From positions 1,116,001 through 1,180,000 of the forward strand of contig NZ_OGVD01000004.1 in the NCBI RefSeq assembly GCF_900258045.1: a stretch of 64,000 nucleotides of DNA, in the 5' to 3' direction. Positions 30,054 to 38,161 of this stretch are shown in pieces. How positions within the stretch are numbered: the stretch's first letter is position 1; every line of letters begins with the position of its first letter. The translations under genes and the position numbers were made by a program. The stretch is from Sphingorhabdus sp. EL138 (GTDB taxonomy: Bacteria > Pseudomonadota > Alphaproteobacteria > Sphingomonadales > Sphingomonadaceae). The notes beneath the pieces were generated by a model. That model made no database searches. It saw only the letters and a program-made list of their open reading frames with translations, and was not told the origin of the DNA.

Positions 30054-30563
30054 TTAACCGGATTGCGGCAAGATATAGATATTTCTGTCCAGCCCGTCCG
30101 GAAAAGAACGCCGCTTCTCGACGACACCGCCAAGCTTCTCTACAAGCCGCCGAGCTGGAATATTCTCATCATTCATGTACGTTCGTACTGCGTCCCATTT
30201 GAGATGGTCGTAGCCAAAGCCGATAACAGCCTTGGAAAGCTCCATTGCCAGGCCCTGCCGCCGGAAATCGGGCGTGATCCACCAGGTCAATTCCGGACAA
30301 GGCCATCCTTGCGGATAGACCAGACCTGCTCCGCCCACCATATTTCCGGATTCCTTATAATAAGCGGACCACATTCCGAAGCCGCGGATCGTCCAGTGGC
30401 CGATATCATATGCCAACTTCCGCCAGGCTTGCTCCGCGTTTAAAGGACCTCCGTAGGCCGCCGATCCAACTTCATCGGCATAAAATCTACGGTAGACGTC
30501 AAAATCATCTTGCGCCGGTGCGCGAAGAAACAGTCTTTCCGTTTCGATTTCGGGAATACTCAC
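30054..30563 (-). CDS. GNAT acetyltransferase, RimJ/RimL-like
   Basis: 169 aa. Starts with the standard ETERLFLRAP; the acetyl-CoA loop is in FRRQGLAMELSKAV and the C-terminal part has NDENIPARRLVEKLGG. This subgroup acetylates protein N-termini or small molecules. It lies 10 bases downstream of glmU and is probably in its transcript. Confidence 0.88.
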   Translation of the reverse strand: MSIPEIETERLFLRAPAQDDFDVYRRFYADEVGSAAYGGPLNAEQAWRKLAYDIGHWTIRGFGMWSAYYKESGNMVGGAGLVYPQGWPCPELTWWITPDFRRQGLAMELSKAVIGFGYDHLKWDAVRTYMNDENIPARRLVEKLGGVVEKRRSFPDGLDRNIYILPQSG

Positions 30564-30573
30564 CGTGTGATTG

Positions 30574-31923
30574 TCACTTCCCAGCCTTCTTCTTCGCGCT
30601 CACCGCGTTAAACCGGTCCGCCCAGCCCTTTTTCGCGGCTTGCTCTGCCCGCACCAGCGCCAGATCGCCGGCTTCCACATCCCTCGTCAGCGCGGCGCCA
30701 GCGCCGACTATCGCGCCATCGCCAATTGTCAATGGCGCTACCAATGCGCTGTTGCTGCCGATAAAGGCGCGCTTCCCGATCTTCGTTTTATACTTGAAAT
30801 AGCCGTCATAATTGCAGGTGATTGTGCCCGCCCCGATATTAGCGCCCTCGCCCACTTCGGCATCGCCCAGATAGGTCAGGTGATTGGCCTTGGCGCCCTT
30901 GCCCAGCACCGCCTTTTTCATCTCGACAAAATTGCCGACTTTAGAACCTTCCTCGAGCACCGCGCCCGGTCGCAGTCTTGCGAACGGACCGACATTGGTA
31001 TTCGCACCAATAGACGCCCCTTCAATATGGCTATAACCATAAATTCGCGCGCCGCTGGCTACCGTGACACCGGGTCCAAAGAAGACATTCGGTTCTATTA
31101 TAACGTCTGAAGAAAGTGTTGTATCATATGAAAACCAAACGGTTTCCGGTGCAATCAAGCTGACACCATCTGTCATCGCCTGCGCACGCCGACGCTGCTG
31201 CCACTCACCCTCGACGGCCGCCAGTTCGGCACGACTGTTGACGCCCGCGACCTCTGCCGGGTCATCCACCTCAATGACCGCGCTGGCCTGCCCCGGCAGC
31301 ATCACGATATCCGGCAGATAATATTCGCCCGCAGCATTATTATTGCCGATCTGGTCGAGCAGGATGAACAGGTCGGTTGCCCGCGCCGCCATCAACCCGC
31401 TATTGCACAGGTTGACCGCACGCTCGGCGTCGTCGGCATCCTTATATTCGACCATTTTTTCGATCTCGCCCTGCTCGCTGGCAACGATCCGGCCATAAGC
31501 ACCTGCATCATCGGGACGAAAACCGAGCACGACTGCACGCGGATCGGTGCCGTCATTCAGCCGCGCAATCATCGCCTGCATGGTCTCAGCGCTAACCATG
31601 GGCACATCGCCGTAAAGGATCAGCACATCACCGGCAAAGCCCTTTAGCGCATCATGGGCCTGCGCAACAGCGTGGCCGGTGCCCAACTGATCTTCCTGCA
31701 CGGCTATCGCGACATTGCGATCTTCGACGCTCGCCTCAATCTGCTCGCGCCGCGCACCGACGACCACGACCGTGCGTTCCACACCGATAGAATCAACTGT
31801 ATCGAGCAAATGATGGAGCATTGGCTTCCCGGCAACCGGATGCAGGACCTTGTGCATCTCCGATTTCATCCGTGTACCTTGTCCGGCGGCTAGTATTATG
31901 GCTGCTAAAGGTCGGTCACTCAT
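30574..31923 (-). CDS. glmU: bifunctional GlmU (GlcN-1-P acetyltransferase / UDP-GlcNAc pyrophosphorylase)
   Basis: 449 aa. N-terminal uridylyltransferase with IILAAGQGTRMKS; C-terminal left-handed beta-helix with hexapeptide repeats (GVTVASGARIYGYSHIEGAS) and the acetyl-CoA region GAGTITCNYDGYFKYKT. Makes UDP-GlcNAc from the glmS branch product. Head of the minus-strand row ending in the GFA gene. Confidence 0.97.
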   Translation of the reverse strand: MSDRPLAAIILAAGQGTRMKSEMHKVLHPVAGKPMLHHLLDTVDSIGVERTVVVVGARREQIEASVEDRNVAIAVQEDQLGTGHAVAQAHDALKGFAGDVLILYGDVPMVSAETMQAMIARLNDGTDPRAVVLGFRPDDAGAYGRIVASEQGEIEKMVEYKDADDAERAVNLCNSGLMAARATDLFILLDQIGNNNAAGEYYLPDIVMLPGQASAVIEVDDPAEVAGVNSRAELAAVEGEWQQRRRAQAMTDGVSLIAPETVWFSYDTTLSSDVIIEPNVFFGPGVTVASGARIYGYSHIEGASIGANTNVGPFARLRPGAVLEEGSKVGNFVEMKKAVLGKGAKANHLTYLGDAEVGEGANIGAGTITCNYDGYFKYKTKIGKRAFIGSNSALVAPLTIGDGAIVGAGAALTRDVEAGDLALVRAEQAAKKGWADRFNAVSAKKKAGK

Positions 31924-32019
31924 GCCAAAAACTCCGAATACCCTGTTCCAACGCTGAATTTGCGCCCCATGCCATGATGCGGTTGCTTATGCCAGCAAGA
32001 TCGGTTCTATGCAGGGACT

Positions 32020-32706
32020 ATGACAGAAATTTCTTTCGATATCATTGGCTTTGATCTGGATGGAACCTTGCTCGACACCAGCATGGAACTGGCCGCTTCG
32101 CTCAACCACGCGCTGGACAGAGCTGACCGGCCGCAAGTGGACGAACAATCTACCCGATCTTTGGTCGGCATGGGCGCGCGGCACATGCTGGAAATGGCAC
32201 TGGAACAGTCCGGCGGCAGCGACAAGGATCTGGTCAAAAACCTGATGCCCGTCCTGATTGACCATTACGAGGCCAATCTGGGTAATAATGCGCCAGCTTT
32301 TGCAGGGCTGATGGAAGCCATGGATGCGTTGCAAGACCAAGGCATCAAATTGGCGGTAGTGACAAATAAGTTTGAAAGCCTTGCGGTGAAGCTACTCACT
32401 AATGTCGGCATGATAGATCGTTTCATCACAGTCATTGGCGGCGATACGATGGGCAAAGGCCGCAGCAAGCCCAACCGTGACCCGATTGACGAGATGATCC
32501 GGCGCTGCGGCGGGGTATTAGATCAAACACCGGCGGCCTTTATTGGTGACAGCATATTCGACATTAAAGCAGCCCAAAATGCCGGTATCGCCAATGTCGC
32601 GGTCAGTTTCGGCTTTTTACATCAGCCCGTTGAAGAACTGGGCGCCGATGCGATTATCGATCATTATGACGAGCTGGTGCCCGCCCTGACCGCACTGAGC
32701 CGCTAA
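32020..32706 (+). CDS. gph: phosphoglycolate phosphatase, HAD family
   Basis: 228 aa. HAD motif I DLDGTLLDT, motif II VVTNK, motif III/IV IGDSIFDIKAAQNAG. Detoxifies 2-phosphoglycolate; closely related HAD phosphatases could be confused with it. Divergent from glmU (96 bases between) and ends three bases from the convergent nucleotidyltransferase gene. Confidence 0.88.
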   Translation: MTEISFDIIGFDLDGTLLDTSMELAASLNHALDRADRPQVDEQSTRSLVGMGARHMLEMALEQSGGSDKDLVKNLMPVLIDHYEANLGNNAPAFAGLMEAMDALQDQGIKLAVVTNKFESLAVKLLTNVGMIDRFITVIGGDTMGKGRSKPNRDPIDEMIRRCGGVLDQTPAAFIGDSIFDIKAAQNAGIANVAVSFGFLHQPVEELGADAIIDHYDELVPALTALSR

Positions 32707-32709
32707 CCG

Positions 32710-33729
32710 TCAGCCTTTGCGCCACTTGGTCCATAAATGGCGGGCCAGCATCAACGGCGGCATCCTGAGCCAATGAGAGCGGATATAGAAGGCCTGCCGT
32801 GTGAACTTTCGGGTTTCTCTTCCCCAGCCATCACGGGCCAATAGCCTTCTGAAGTAAAGATAGTCCGTGAACTTGGTGTGGCCCGCGCGATAATTATAGA
32901 CCGGCGTATCATAGAGGCGGAAAGCTAACCGCAATGCCCGTGCGAGATGCGGCTCCAGCTGATGCAGTCTGGCCCGGACGCCCAACACGGTCCAAAACTC
33001 CGCGTCTGCTTCCGAAAACTGCCGTACCAAACGGTCGATATCCCAAAGGTTGCGCAACCCTCCGGCCAGATCACCATCAGCAAAAAGATGAGCGACAGAG
33101 TGGAGCAACATATCAGCAGGCGACATGACGTAGAGACCTGAATCCAGCTTGACCGCTGCATCCAGCATGGCCTGAGGATTTGGCGTCGGTTCAGCGGTCA
33201 GTGGTAAGGTCGTGTGATGCACATCGATCATCCGGTCGCGATCGCGGTGGATCAACGGCGGTAGCTCATGCATATGTTCGCGATAATATTGATCGTCATA
33301 AGGGTCCGGCTTTACCCATTCCCAACCCGCATCCAGCAACGCCTCTTCAACAGCGAGCAGCGAGTCCTGGGCGACCATGATATCGAGATCGCCTATGCTT
33401 CGACCAATCCCCGCATCAAGATCCGCCGCGACATAGGCGGTGCCTTTCATCAGCACGACCTTGCAATTTAGCGGCGCAAGAGCCCGGCGCGCGCTATCTG
33501 CCTCCCAAAGCGCTTGTTGCCTTGCAAGGTCAGTAGCTTGAATCGCATCTTTCAGAATGGGCCCAACTTGCTCCGGGACAGCAATTTCGGCCAACCGATG
33601 GGCAAGACTGCCGATGAGCGACTCTGCTCGGGCAATGCTGATCAGGTTGGTCCATCCAGCGCCATCAAGTGAGAGAACCGTCTCTGGCTCGCGCAAGGCA
33701 TCGACCAAAGGCTGAGCATCGCGCATCAT
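32710..33729 (-). CDS. nucleotidyltransferase-like protein of an HprK/PqqD cassette
   Basis: About 339 aa. The central segment matches the uncharacterised nucleotidyltransferase family PF14907: VLMKGTAYVAAD, then GRSIGDLDIMVAQD, in which DLDI supplies the metal-binding aspartates; IDVHHTT follows. Such proteins accompany lasso-peptide and other peptide-modification genes. ATG at 33729 overlaps the kinase stop (ATGA); a GTG at 33744 is also open. Last gene of the cassette. Confidence 0.82.
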   Translation of the reverse strand: MMRDAQPLVDALREPETVLSLDGAGWTNLISIARAESLIGSLAHRLAEIAVPEQVGPILKDAIQATDLARQQALWEADSARRALAPLNCKVVLMKGTAYVAADLDAGIGRSIGDLDIMVAQDSLLAVEEALLDAGWEWVKPDPYDDQYYREHMHELPPLIHRDRDRMIDVHHTTLPLTAEPTPNPQAMLDAAVKLDSGLYVMSPADMLLHSVAHLFADGDLAGGLRNLWDIDRLVRQFSEADAEFWTVLGVRARLHQLEPHLARALRLAFRLYDTPVYNYRAGHTKFTDYLYFRRLLARDGWGRETRKFTRQAFYIRSHWLRMPPLMLARHLWTKWRKG

Positions 33730-34586
33730 GGGAGCTGGCTCCACAAGTCGTTGATCAGGTCTTCGGCCTGATCCCCTGACTGATAATCCATCGCTTTGGT
33801 GGGCACGTTATCAACAAATCGGGTCAGGGCCCGAAAGCCCGTCTCTCCAAGAGCCACATAGTTTGTCGACGCCTGGGTCAGCCGGACAAATATCTCGCTC
33901 TTGCCCATGTCACGCAGAGCAGGATCATGACCAAAGCGCGGAAACAGAAGCAACGCAGGCTTGGCGGCGTCCACCATTCTGTTCACCGCATCCAGCGGCG
34001 GGACGATATGGCGGATGTCTCCTTTCGGCGTCCCCTTCATCAAGGGGCCAAAACGATTTTCAGGTACAATTGCCTTCATTGCCGCAATTGCCTCATTTTT
34101 GAGGCTGATCAGCCGAGGGAAGCTGTGCACCATGCCGGTGTCCGGATTGAGCAAGGCAAATTCATCGCCCATGAATCGCCAGCCTTTTTCCGCGAGCATG
34201 GCGGATAGCGTCGACTTTCCCGAACCTGACAAGCCGGTCATTAGCAATGCCTTACCATCCTTTTCGACACTGCTGGCGTGCAGCAAAAGATGCCGCCGCC
34301 AACCCAGTGCCATTTGGAGATTCATACCCATTTCCGCAGCCAATAGGCTTTGATCAAGCGGGAGCGGCGCAGCATCAGGAAGCCAAAAATCACCGGAGAT
34401 GTGAACAGAAGGCCGAAAATAGCGCCGCCAAGGTTTTTCAGGCTCCAACCGGACGGTGAAGTCAGCGTAGCCATCCTGTGACGTTGGATAGTCCTTGTAG
34501 AGGGTTGCCAGTTGATCGAGAGGCCGCCGCCAGGTCGACGCCAGCCGATATCGTGTCGGCCCAACGGTCAGATAGAGCTGATGCAT
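33726..34586 (-). CDS. HprK-related kinase (HprK-related kinase A type)
   Basis: About 286 aa, related to HPr serine kinase/phosphorylase. Walker A is clear (MTGLSGSGKSTLSAML), followed by the HprK-like GWRFMGDEFALLNPDTG. It lacks a full HprK N-terminal domain, and no HPr gene is nearby. Relatives in lasso-peptide clusters phosphorylate a serine of the precursor peptide, so a peptide or protein substrate encoded here is likely. I start it at ATG 34586; GTG 34595 or 34631 are alternatives. It lies directly after the PqqD-like gene. Confidence 0.83.
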   Translation of the reverse strand: MHQLYLTVGPTRYRLASTWRRPLDQLATLYKDYPTSQDGYADFTVRLEPEKPWRRYFRPSVHISGDFWLPDAAPLPLDQSLLAAEMGMNLQMALGWRRHLLLHASSVEKDGKALLMTGLSGSGKSTLSAMLAEKGWRFMGDEFALLNPDTGMVHSFPRLISLKNEAIAAMKAIVPENRFGPLMKGTPKGDIRHIVPPLDAVNRMVDAAKPALLLFPRFGHDPALRDMGKSEIFVRLTQASTNYVALGETGFRALTRFVDNVPTKAMDYQSGDQAEDLINDLWSQLP

Positions 34587-34600
34587 GCGCGCCACCGGGC

Positions 34601-34879
34601 CTAAACCTGTTCCACAAGGCCAAGCGAACACAGCTCGACAAGCCTCGCCAGAACAATATCGGCGGCGTCGCCGCTGTCCTCCAGATCATAGCTATCAGAC
34701 AGTCTGCCCGCGATATCCTCGGCCGTCAGAGCATCCTTGTTCATAACCGCCAGTATTGCGGGTACCGGGTCTACAACCATATGAGTGATACCCGATGATT
34801 TCTGGAAAATCAGCGTCATACTGTCCAGCGGATGCTGGATCAGCCCTTCGGATGCGGCGGCGCGATAAAGCTGGCTCAT
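34601..34879 (-). CDS. PqqD-like protein (peptide-chaperone fold) of the HprK cassette
   Basis: 92 aa. The winged-helix PqqD/RRE fold is suggested by FQKSSGITHMVVDPVPAILA, ALTAEDIAGRL and the end LVELCSLGLVEQV. PqqD-type proteins bind a precursor peptide and hand it to the modifying enzyme. The order PqqD-like, HprK-like, nucleotidyltransferase matches a cassette annotated in databases as the HPr-rel-A system, whose product has not been established as far as I know. Confidence 0.8.
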   Translation of the reverse strand: MSQLYRAAASEGLIQHPLDSMTLIFQKSSGITHMVVDPVPAILAVMNKDALTAEDIAGRLSDSYDLEDSGDAADIVLARLVELCSLGLVEQV

Positions 34880-34980
34880 TGGCGGTTACACTATCCCTGA
34901 TCACGGCAAATCATTCGAAAAAGCCATTAGCATGAATATGTTAATAAGCATTGGCTTTGAAGCCAAAATTCAGTGCAAAG

Positions 34981-35412
34981 CTATCGCGGCATTTGCAGAG
35001 ATGCGTAGCAGGTAAAACCGCTTTGCCCGGACTGGAGCCGCCGGATATAATTCACATAGGCTTTGGATTGATCATAGGATGTGCCTGGTAGAGACCGGCC
35101 ATTCATCGCGCGCTTCACTTCTTCACCGGTAAAATTCCGGCCTGCGGGCGGAAATGCACCCGGCGTGTCTGGTGATACAATTTTTCCGTCAGGGCCGATA
35201 TACCCGCCCGCGGCATGATTTCCCGGGACCGGAATTTCACAATTCAGCACCGAACCAGCGGTCTGCGCTAAAGCCGGCTTGATACTGACAACCGCAGATG
35301 CCGTCACGGCCCCCATCATCAGCGCACGGCGGCGAGTGACGATCGCAGCATTCTGAGAAGCGTCCTGGAAATCTGCAGTTTTCCCATTCTGGGTTGGATT
35401 ATCGGTCATCAC
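34981..35412 (-). CDS. Tat-signal exported hypothetical protein heading the HprK/PqqD cassette
   Basis: 143 aa (or 142 from the second Met). A twin-arginine-like signal (TRRRALMMGAV) leads into a hydrophobic stretch and a cleavage-like KPALAQ near residue 50. The mature domain of about 93 residues has two cysteines (VLNCEIP and FTCYAS), a glycine/proline-rich front half and a GKIVSPDTPGAFPPAG segment. No family recognised. It is the first gene of the row, 101 bases before the PqqD-like gene, and is my candidate for the cassette's substrate. Confidence 0.7.
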   Translation of the reverse strand: MMTDNPTQNGKTADFQDASQNAAIVTRRRALMMGAVTASAVVSIKPALAQTAGSVLNCEIPVPGNHAAGGYIGPDGKIVSPDTPGAFPPAGRNFTGEEVKRAMNGRSLPGTSYDQSKAYVNYIRRLQSGQSGFTCYASLQMPR

Positions 35413-35644
35413 GTAAATTTTCCTCTGAACTTAGCTCTTAAAGAGAAAAACGATTAAATGCGAGTGAACAGTCGCAACAGCAAATCGTCGTCCATAAACG
35501 GGACAAATTGGCTAAAACCCTTAATGCTTGAGATTTGATTTCAATCTCCGGATGCGCATCATCGACTACAATTTTTACATAGCCGTTGCTGTTTCTGTGC
35601 AAACCCGCCTAAACAAGCGACCGAATTCCAGCGCAACGGCAAAT

Positions 35645-36913
35645 ATGAACACAATTTCTCCATTTCGGCTGATTTTTGCGATTCTCCTGATCATCGGGGG
35701 ATCAGTTTTGGCTGCTCAAACTTCCGCGGCACTGATGAAAATTATAATTATGTCGGCATTTGGAATCGTCGGCCTTGCCATTGTTGCCTTGGAAGATCGT
35801 GCACCGCCGCCGCCAGATTTCAACGCGCTGGAACGGCAAAAAAAACGGCTACTATACCAAGGTAGGGCGGAAGCTTACCAGGATGTGGTTGATCCCATTA
35901 CCGACCCGATTTTACTTATCCGCAATGCCAAAGTAGCGATGGCCAATCCGGCTGCGAAAAATTTTCTAGGCAATCATATTATCGGAGAGGACGTGCGGGT
36001 CGCGATTCGTCATCCGGCAGCTGCCGATCGCTTGGCTAATCCCAATGCCGAACATACAGGAGAACCCATTTTATTAGTCGGGGTCGGCAGTGCTGATCAG
36101 CGTTGGGAATTACGAATTCATGCACTGGATGACGGACTAAAGCTGGTTCAGTTGTCAGACCAAAGCAGCCGCTACGCCGCAGAACGTATGCGTACTGATT
36201 TCGTGGCCAATGCCAGTCACGAACTACGTACGCCATTGGCTGCCATAAAAGGTTTTATCGAGACTCTGGAGAACCCCGAAGCAGGCAAAGATGAAGACAC
36301 ACGTGCACGTTTTCTGACAATCATGTATCGTGAAGCCGACCGCATGCAGCGATTGGTCGAAGATCTGATGTCGCTGTCCCGTATAGAAGCCGAAAAATAT
36401 CAATTGCCCGCAGAGCCGGTTGATCTGGCCAAGCTTGTGGCAGAAGTGAGAACGGTTTTTCTGAACGGTCGTAGCAAGAATGAAGATAATTTTGTTATCT
36501 CTCTGCCCGACAACTTGCCGATGATCCAGGGCGACCATGCGCAGATATCCCAGCTGCTTCATAATCTGGTCAGCAATGCCATTAAATATGGACGACGGGG
36601 TACGCCGGTATCAGTTGCAGTCAAACCCAACCGAAATGGCTCGATGCTTCGCCTGTCCGTGACGGATCAAGGCGATGGAATAGCTGCAGAGCATATTCCG
36701 CGACTAACGGAACGTTTTTACCGCGTAGACAAAGGGCGGAGCAAATCGATCGGTGGAACCGGGCTGGGGCTAGCCATTGTCAAGCATATCACCGAACGGC
36801 ACGGCGGCCGGATGGAAGTAACCAGTGAACAAGGCGTTGGCACGACTGTCGCAATATTCCTGCCGGTTATCAAACCACAGAGCGGAAGCATCACCATACC
36901 CGATGTAATATAA
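35645..36913 (+). CDS. phoR: phosphate-regulon sensor histidine kinase PhoR
   Basis: 422 aa from ATG 35645. Two N-terminal membrane helices with almost no periplasmic loop, a PAS-like domain (about 90-190), the H-box NASHELRTPLAAIKGF and the ATPase boxes (NLVSNAIKYG, DQGDGIAAEHI, GGTGLGLAIVKHI). The short loop is normal for PhoR, which senses through PstSCAB-PhoU rather than directly. A longer TTG frame from 35528 is less likely. Its response regulator lies at the far end of the block. Confidence 0.95.
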   Translation: MNTISPFRLIFAILLIIGGSVLAAQTSAALMKIIIMSAFGIVGLAIVALEDRAPPPPDFNALERQKKRLLYQGRAEAYQDVVDPITDPILLIRNAKVAMANPAAKNFLGNHIIGEDVRVAIRHPAAADRLANPNAEHTGEPILLVGVGSADQRWELRIHALDDGLKLVQLSDQSSRYAAERMRTDFVANASHELRTPLAAIKGFIETLENPEAGKDEDTRARFLTIMYREADRMQRLVEDLMSLSRIEAEKYQLPAEPVDLAKLVAEVRTVFLNGRSKNEDNFVISLPDNLPMIQGDHAQISQLLHNLVSNAIKYGRRGTPVSVAVKPNRNGSMLRLSVTDQGDGIAAEHIPRLTERFYRVDKGRSKSIGGTGLGLAIVKHITERHGGRMEVTSEQGVGTTVAIFLPVIKPQSGSITIPDVI

Positions 36914-36931
36914 GTGTCATAAATATGTAAT
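36914..36931 (+). promoter_or_regulatory. Pho-box-like site upstream of pstS
   Basis: GTGTCAT, four bases, ATGTAAT: matches of 6/7 and 5/7 to the PhoB half-site CTGTCAT at the canonical 7-4-7 spacing. It starts right after the phoR stop and about 100 bases before pstS. Confidence 0.6.
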
Positions 36932-36968
36932 CATTAGGACACTGCGGACTTTTAAATGCTGTGCAACC

Positions 36969-37005
36969 GGCCAGAAATCAGGACCGATTCTTGGCCAATT
37001 TTTTT
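36969..37005 (+). terminator. terminator-like hairpin between phoR and pstS
   Basis: GGCCAGAAATC and GATTCTTGGCC form an imperfect 11-bp stem with a 6-base loop, followed by AATTTTTTT. It can end the phoR transcript. Because the Pho box lies upstream of it, it would also be in the pstS leader if transcription starts near 36955. Confidence 0.7.
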
Positions 37006-37034
37006 AACACTCCATAGAAAACGGGGACGGTAAA

Positions 37035-38078
37035 ATGTTTAAGAAAATCGCTCTTTTGGCGGTATCAACACTCGCCTTGGCAGCATGTCAGGATCAGGCT
37101 TCTGGGGGACAGGGCGGAACACGCAGTGAAGTTCGCATTGTAGGTTCTTCAACCGTCTTCCCTTTCGCTAAAGCGGTGGCAGAACAATTTAGCGCTGGTG
37201 GAGCAAACACTTCACCCATTCTGGAATCAACCGGCACCGGCGGCGGAATGAAGCTATTCTGCGCAGGCGTTGGAGCCAATACTCCTGATATTGCCAACGC
37301 ATCGCGGCGGATGAAGGCAACCGAGTTTGAAATGTGCAAAGAAAACGGCGTCACTGATGTGGTCGAAGTGCAAATCGGAATTGACGGCATCGCGATTGCA
37401 CAAGCCAATGAAGGCCCATCGATCAAATTGACGCCGACGCAAATATATGAAGCCATTGCAGAGCGCCCATTTGGTAAAAAGAATGAGACTAAGAACTGGT
37501 CCGACATTGATCCTTCGCTTCCCAATATTGCGATCAGTGTTTACGGTCCGCCATCCACTTCTGGAACACGCGACGCACTTACCGAGTTGATTATGGAAGT
37601 CGGCTGCAAAACCGACGCCACAACCAAAGCGTTGAAAGACACAAATGAAGACGAATATGATGCCATTTGTCACGATGTACGCGCTGACGGTGCCTACATA
37701 GATGCTGGCGAGAATGACAATCTGATCGTTCAGAAGTTGAAAGCCAATCCAAACAGTGTTGGAATTTTTGGCTACAGCTTTCTGGAGGAAAATACCGACT
37801 CGGTCCGCGGCGTTGCTGTTTCCGATGTAGAACCTGCTTATGATGCCATTGCATCTGGTGAATATCCAGGAGCGCGACCACTTTATATCTATGCTAAAAA
37901 GCAGCATGTGGGTGTTATCCCTGGTCTTCAAGAGTATTTGACAGAGTTCGTCAGTGCTGGCGGGGCTGATGGCTACCTTATTAAAGCTGGCCTGATCGCA
38001 TCACCTGATGACATTCGAACACAAATGGCCGACACTGTAAAAAGTCTGCCAGTCTTGACGGGTGATGAACTGAAATAA
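37035..38078 (+). CDS. pstS: phosphate ABC transporter substrate-binding protein
   Basis: 347 aa. A lipoprotein signal with lipobox LAAC (residues 16-19) shows it is membrane-anchored in the periplasm. Phosphate-binding loops: VGSSTVFPFA, the STGTGGGMK segment, and PPSTSGTRDAL. Two extra cysteine pairs are visible. First gene of the pst operon, with a Pho-box-like site upstream and a hairpin after the stop that likely keeps its mRNA more abundant. Confidence 0.97.
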   Translation: MFKKIALLAVSTLALAACQDQASGGQGGTRSEVRIVGSSTVFPFAKAVAEQFSAGGANTSPILESTGTGGGMKLFCAGVGANTPDIANASRRMKATEFEMCKENGVTDVVEVQIGIDGIAIAQANEGPSIKLTPTQIYEAIAERPFGKKNETKNWSDIDPSLPNIAISVYGPPSTSGTRDALTELIMEVGCKTDATTKALKDTNEDEYDAICHDVRADGAYIDAGENDNLIVQKLKANPNSVGIFGYSFLEENTDSVRGVAVSDVEPAYDAIASGEYPGARPLYIYAKKQHVGVIPGLQEYLTEFVSAGGADGYLIKAGLIASPDDIRTQMADTVKSLPVLTGDELK

Positions 38079-38085
38079 TTTGCTA

Positions 38086-38125
38086 GCGGAATGCGGGCCG
38101 CTTTCTTAAAGGGTCCGCATTCCGC
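38086..38125 (+). repeat. perfect 11-bp inverted repeat between pstS and pstC
   Basis: GCGGAATGCGG at 38086-38096 pairs with CCGCATTCCGC at 38115-38125 around an 18-base loop. No T-run follows. Such a stem after the binding-protein gene commonly stabilises the upstream message or partly stops transcription. Confidence 0.75.
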
Positions 38126-38161
38126 TATACCTATTCCTAACCAAGGATCAGTTATTCTACC

